24,988 nucleotides of DNA from CAIUVD01 sp044338255. Lineage in GTDB: Bacteria; Planctomycetota; UBA11346. Shown piece by piece: positions 21,152-24,988 of this stretch. The notes below the pieces were generated by a model. That model was not told where the DNA came from. It was given only the letters and a program-made list of their open reading frames with translations, and searched no databases. Within the stretch, counting starts at the first letter, position 1. Each line of letters starts with the position of its first letter. Location of the stretch: contig JBIILZ010000059.1 of the NCBI GenBank assembly GCA_044338255.1, positions 1 to 24,988 on the forward strand. The letters run 5' to 3'. The translations under genes and the position numbers were made by a program.

Positions 21152-24100
21152 ATGCCGATTCCCAAGGTGATTCCCTGGCAGAGTTTCTTCGAGCCGAGTG
21201 TCCTGACGGTCGGCAAGCTCAGAGCCGCCGAAAAGCGGGTTCAGGGGCTCGGACACGATCCTCTCGAAGGCAGCGTGCACGGCGAAGTCACGATACGGCG
21301 GACCTATGTCGTCACCGTCCATCTGGCAAAAGCGACGCCGCCACGCAGCGGACAGCCGCTCCTCATCAGCGACATCTATTTTGCCTGCGAATGCAACCGG
21401 TGGGAACTCTGCGAGCATGCGGCGGCAGTGTTGATCGCCCATACGGCTGCAAACGGATACGACGACTCCGATCCTCTCCTGATCGCTTGTGGACGGGATT
21501 TTGTACAGGACGGCCACTTCATCGACGGATGGAGTAACGATGACGAAGAGGAAGAGGAAGAGGAAGGCGATGATGCCGTCGATGCCACCCCATCCACAGC
21601 CGGCACGTTGATTCCGATTCCCACCAGCCTCCGCGTTGCGTCGGCGCCATCGATCCTTGATCACGGCGAACCGCCGCCAGCGGTGACGGTGGCCAGCATT
21701 TTCCGCGAGGACCGCGGCAGGGCCTGGGAAATCGATCGATGGCTGAATGAACAGCTGCCCCAGGAGCGAATAACTAATGAACATTGCTTCACCTACCATC
21801 TGCATCGCGATAGCCGAGTCTCGAACCACTGGACGGTAGAGGTCGTCCTCGCGCGGCGGCTGAAATCCGGAGCGCTGGGGGTTCACAAACGCTATCGCTC
21901 GACCGACACGATCGGAGCCGACGAACTGCGCAGGACCTCCGAGGAGGATCGTCGCATCATTTTTTGGCTCATCGGACTGCGCGAGCCGAATCAGCGTTAC
22001 ATGCAGCAATCATCACTGAGCGCAGCGAGTGGTGTACTGCCCGAGGCGATGAAGCGCTTGTTGGCGACCGGGCGCTGCTTCGTCGAAAATTTTGCTCATC
22101 CGCTGGCGGCAGGTCCGACGCTTGCTGCGGAGCCCGCGTGGGTCGAATCCGAGCCGGGCCTATGGATCCTGGCCATGCGCCGGGCCGATGGCGTGGACAT
22201 CCCCGTGCTGCCGTTGGATCCACCGTGGTACATCGCCGATGGCCTTGCCGGACCTCTCGAATCGGAGGTGCTGAGCCAGATGGGCCGCTTCTCACGCATG
22301 CCACCGGTTCCCACGGCCTTGCTGCCGGCGGCCATCGCCCGGCTTCGCGAACGCATCCCGGAACTGCCGTCGATCCCCTCGCTGAACATCGCCGCCCGGA
22401 TGGTGCCCACCGGCCATCTCACCCCCTGGAGGACCATCGTCTCGCCACTGACCCAGATCCGTCAACGCATTCCGGTCGAGCTGGTATTGTTCGGCGTGCA
22501 GTACGGCGCCGTGCTTTCTGACCCACGTGGTATCGGCCCGATTACCGGTGCCGATGGTCAGCCGATCCTCCGTGATCGGAGTCGCGAAGCGGACCTCGAG
22601 CTCCAGTTACGCCAGTTGGGTCTGGTGCCGGTAGGCGAACTGGACGAGCGCGCCACCAAGCTTGGCTGGTCGGTGCCGCTCAGCAAACAGCTGCCGATGC
22701 GCTGTTGGGTATGCAAGGCCGCGGTCCTCGGATCCGATCTCGTCAAGCCGATCCTTATGCCGCCGGCGATCATTGGTGTGCTGGTCTCCGCCGGCTGGAC
22801 GGTAACCGGCAGCGGCCCCCTGTTGCCCGCGCTTGAGGCGGCCACCATCGAAGCGCGATTCCATGAAAAGACGGATACGCCAGAGTCCGGCGGCAATGAC
22901 TGGTTTCAGCTCGACCTGGGTATTCGTTTTGGCGATGAACGCATCGATCTGACCCCCATCATCTCGGCCCTGCTGCTGGATCCGACGGCGGTCGGCCGTC
23001 TGCCCCAGGTACTGCTCGATGAGCGCACCTGGGCCTGCATTGGCGTGCCCGACGGGCGGGTGGTACGCGTGCCGATGGACCTCTTGCAGCGGCTGGTCGA
23101 ACACCTGACCGCCCTGTTCGATGCGCCGCCCGGGGCCACCGGTTGGCGGACGGATCCTTGGCAGGCCCTGTCGCTTGAGGGCATCGCCGGCCTGACAGCG
23201 ATCAACGGACCGCGCTTGACGGACCTTGCCAAGCGACTGGCCGGATTGGTCGTCGAAGATGAGGCCGAGCCACCGGCCACCCTGCTCACCAGCCTGCGCC
23301 CTTATCAAAAGCGCGGCCTCGCCTGGCTGCAGCGCCTGCGCACCGCCGGCACCGGTGGCGTGCTGGCCGACGACATGGGCCTGGGCAAGACGGTGCAGAC
23401 CATCGCCCATCTATGCGTCGAACAGGCTGCCGGCCGTCTGACCGAGCCGGCGCTGGTGATCGGTCCGGCCAGTCTCGTCGGTACTTGGCGGCGAGAGCTG
23501 GCACGCTTCGCCCCGCACCTGACGGTCGCGATTTTGCATGGCGGTGGCCGTGCACGAACGACGGAATCGATCCTCGAGGGCCGGCCCCAGGTGGTCATCA
23601 CCACCTATGCGACCCTGCTGCGCGCCGCCGACCAGGTCACTGCGATCACCTGGTCGGTGGTGATCGCCGACGAGGCGCAGGCGATCGGCAACCCCACGGT
23701 CAAGAGCGGCCAAGTGGTTCGCCGCCTGAAGGCTCACCAACGCCTGGCGCTGACCGGCACCCCGATGTCGAATCACCTCGGCGAGTTGCACACCTTGTTA
23801 TCCTGGCTGGTGCCCGGGCTGCTCGGATCGGCCGCACGTTTTGATCAGGCTTTTCGCCGGCCGATCGAAAAGGGCGGCGACGCGGTGCGCGCCGGGATCC
23901 TCCGTCGGCGCATCGCGCCATTCATGCTACGGCGAACCAAGGAGCTGGTCGCCCCCGAGCTGCCGCCGCGCACCGAAACCGTCATCACCGTCGAGCTCGA
24001 AGGCGGTCAGCGCGCGCTGTACGAAAGCGTGCGGCTGACCATGGACGAGCGCATTCGCGCCGTCATCGCCGCCAAAGGCTTGGCGAAATCGCACATCGAG

Positions 24101-24706
24101 GTGCTTGAGGCGCTGACCAAGCTCAGACTGTGCTGCTGCGATCCGCGACTCGTAAAATCCGCCGAACGCAAGGGCCACGAGGCCGGCTCGGCCAAGCTCG
24201 ACTGGTTACGTTCCAGCCTGCCTGAACTCATCGAGGAGGGTCGCCGTATCCTGGTGTTCAGCCAGTTCACTAGCTGGCTCGACCTGATCGAGCGCGATGT
24301 ATTGACGCCATCCGGCTTGTCCTGGCTACGGCTCGACGGCTCGACGGTCGACCGCGACACTCCGGTACAGCGCTTTCAACGTGGTGAAGTGCCGGTGTTC
24401 CTGCTGTCGTTGAAGGCCGGAGGCACTGGGTTGACCCTGACGGCAGCCGACACCGTGATCCTCACTGATCCATGGTGGAATCCCGCCGCCGAGGATCAGG
24501 CCGCCGACCGTGCACACCGTATCGGCCAGGATAAGCCAGTCTTCATCTGGCGGCTGGTCGCAGAAGGTACCGTCGAGGAACGGATCCTAGCCTTGCAGGC
24601 ACGCAAACGCGCGCTCATGTCGGCCCTGCTCGACGATCAGGGGCAATCGGTGCCGACCTTCACCGAGGCCGATCTTGCGGCCCTGCTCGCCCCCTTGCCC
24701 GATTGA
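21152..24706 (+). CDS. SNF2-family DNA-dependent ATPase with SWIM zinc finger
   Basis: A 1184-residue bacterial SNF2/Rad54-like protein. The N-terminus has a SWIM zinc finger, CEC-x5-CEH (C79, C81, C87, H89), then an acidic run (about 130-142). A long middle part of unknown fold precedes the motor: motif I DDMGLGKT (740-747), motif II DEAQ (840-843), LTGTPMSNH, then the second RecA-like lobe with LLSLKAGGTGLTL and HRIGQ near residue 1122. All ATPase motifs are intact. Such proteins translocate on double-stranded DNA and are linked to transcription recycling, repair or defence; which applies is not shown here, since no nuclease or methylase partner is adjacent. The open frame begins with TTG at 21119, but ATG 21152 has GAGGA at 7 bp and is chosen. 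Confidence 0.93.
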   Translation: MPIPKVIPWQSFFEPSVLTVGKLRAAEKRVQGLGHDPLEGSVHGEVTIRRTYVVTVHLAKATPPRSGQPLLISDIYFACECNRWELCEHAAAVLIAHTAANGYDDSDPLLIACGRDFVQDGHFIDGWSNDDEEEEEEEGDDAVDATPSTAGTLIPIPTSLRVASAPSILDHGEPPPAVTVASIFREDRGRAWEIDRWLNEQLPQERITNEHCFTYHLHRDSRVSNHWTVEVVLARRLKSGALGVHKRYRSTDTIGADELRRTSEEDRRIIFWLIGLREPNQRYMQQSSLSAASGVLPEAMKRLLATGRCFVENFAHPLAAGPTLAAEPAWVESEPGLWILAMRRADGVDIPVLPLDPPWYIADGLAGPLESEVLSQMGRFSRMPPVPTALLPAAIARLRERIPELPSIPSLNIAARMVPTGHLTPWRTIVSPLTQIRQRIPVELVLFGVQYGAVLSDPRGIGPITGADGQPILRDRSREADLELQLRQLGLVPVGELDERATKLGWSVPLSKQLPMRCWVCKAAVLGSDLVKPILMPPAIIGVLVSAGWTVTGSGPLLPALEAATIEARFHEKTDTPESGGNDWFQLDLGIRFGDERIDLTPIISALLLDPTAVGRLPQVLLDERTWACIGVPDGRVVRVPMDLLQRLVEHLTALFDAPPGATGWRTDPWQALSLEGIAGLTAINGPRLTDLAKRLAGLVVEDEAEPPATLLTSLRPYQKRGLAWLQRLRTAGTGGVLADDMGLGKTVQTIAHLCVEQAAGRLTEPALVIGPASLVGTWRRELARFAPHLTVAILHGGGRARTTESILEGRPQVVITTYATLLRAADQVTAITWSVVIADEAQAIGNPTVKSGQVVRRLKAHQRLALTGTPMSNHLGELHTLLSWLVPGLLGSAARFDQAFRRPIEKGGDAVRAGILRRRIAPFMLRRTKELVAPELPPRTETVITVELEGGQRALYESVRLTMDERIRAVIAAKGLAKSHIEVLEALTKLRLCCCDPRLVKSAERKGHEAGSAKLDWLRSSLPELIEEGRRILVFSQFTSWLDLIERDVLTPSGLSWLRLDGSTVDRDTPVQRFQRGEVPVFLLSLKAGGTGLTLTAADTVILTDPWWNPAAEDQAADRAHRIGQDKPVFIWRLVAEGTVEERILALQARKRALMSALLDDQGQSVPTFTEADLAALLAPLPD

Positions 24707-24988
24707 TCCGGCAATGATCGAAGAGCTCGCGTACCCCGCTCACTAATACCACGGTCGATGAACACACCACACGACAATAACGATGCGATTGGAATGATGG
24801 ATGCACGGTAATAATTGGCAACGAGATCGACGTGAACTGAGATTCCTCGCTTCGTTCCCGACAGGCTGGTATGAGTAATTCCGTCGTCTCCTGCCAGTTT
24901 GCTTTGGTTGTCCCGAGCCCGCTGGTAGAAGCGGCTTCCGCTGCCGGAGAGCACGTAAAACGCTTGGGGCTCGACCCCGTCTAGGAGA
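24637..24988 (-). CDS. Doubtful partial open frame at the window edge
   Basis: A frame that is open from the right edge of the window to a stop at 24637, so it might be the C-terminal end of a gene starting outside. The translation (for example SGSGSRFYQRARDNQSK) resembles no family I know, and its last 70 bp overlap the 3' end of the helicase gene. Another minus-strand frame is also open for some 80 codons over the same DNA, which weakens the case for either. Apart from this the 280 bp after the helicase hold nothing I can identify. Confidence 0.2.
   Translation of the reverse strand, partial: LLDGVEPQAFYVLSGSGSRFYQRARDNQSKLAGDDGITHTSLSGTKRGISVHVDLVANYYRASIIPIASLLSCGVFIDRGISERGTRALRSLPDQSGKGASRAARSASVKVGTDCP

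Overview
The window is about 25 kb of GC-rich chromosomal DNA from a Gram-negative bacterium. An outer-membrane porin-like protein, a periplasmic zinc-binding lipocalin-free ABC uptake system, GlnD and a MreD-like protein all fit a diderm. The lineage is not certain. The RNase HII-like protein beginning with a GIDEAGYGPTLGPL motif and carrying a large internal insertion resembles a form I associate with the Planctomycetes/PVC group, so a PVC-type bacterium is my tentative guess. No rRNA, tRNA, CRISPR array, transposase or integrase is visible.

Layout. 1-275: two perfect 89-bp tandem repeats plus a partial third, ending in a 107-bp hairpin that looks like the terminator of a secreted protein gene (274-1128, minus). 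1178-2682: a yggS (PLP homeostasis) and SprT-like metalloprotease pair overlapping by 4 bp. 2683-3415: a gene-poor stretch with a diverged noncoding repeat, a striking AT-rich block and a strong minus-strand terminator. 3416-8795: a zinc-acquisition islet (zur; then, divergently, a DUF2946-like protein, a porin-like protein, znuA, znuC, znuB). 8696-10342: glgA (minus). 10424-14162: miaB, a class IV aminotransferase, a small membrane protein and truD. 14176-15926: an MreD-like gene (minus), then an RNase HII/HIII-like gene and a pterin-4a-carbinolamine dehydratase. 15938-18655: glnD (minus). 18711-20562: aroA and rsmD. 20563-21151: no confident gene. 21152-24706: a SWIM-domain SNF2 helicase. 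24707-24988: unassigned.

The main discovery is that the zinc genes are bracketed by a 125-bp direct repeat (3416-3540 and 8671-8795, 7 mismatches, no gaps). The right copy is the 3' end of the intact glgA. The left copy is a stranded 32-codon glgA tail that still has a good terminator behind it, while the intact glgA now runs straight into znuB. This is the layout expected if a zinc-uptake cassette was inserted at the 3' end of glgA, rebuilding the gene on one side and leaving the old tail and terminator on the other.

Within the islet the genes form a coherent path for Zn(II): a porin with a His-rich loop in the outer membrane, a small exported CxxC protein of unknown role, ZnuA in the periplasm and ZnuBC in the inner membrane. 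Zur probably controls them through an 11-3-11 palindrome (4082-4106) between the divergent genes. The rest is core metabolism and RNA maturation: tRNA ms2i6A and pseudouridine-13, 16S m2G966, shikimate, glycogen and nitrogen sensing.
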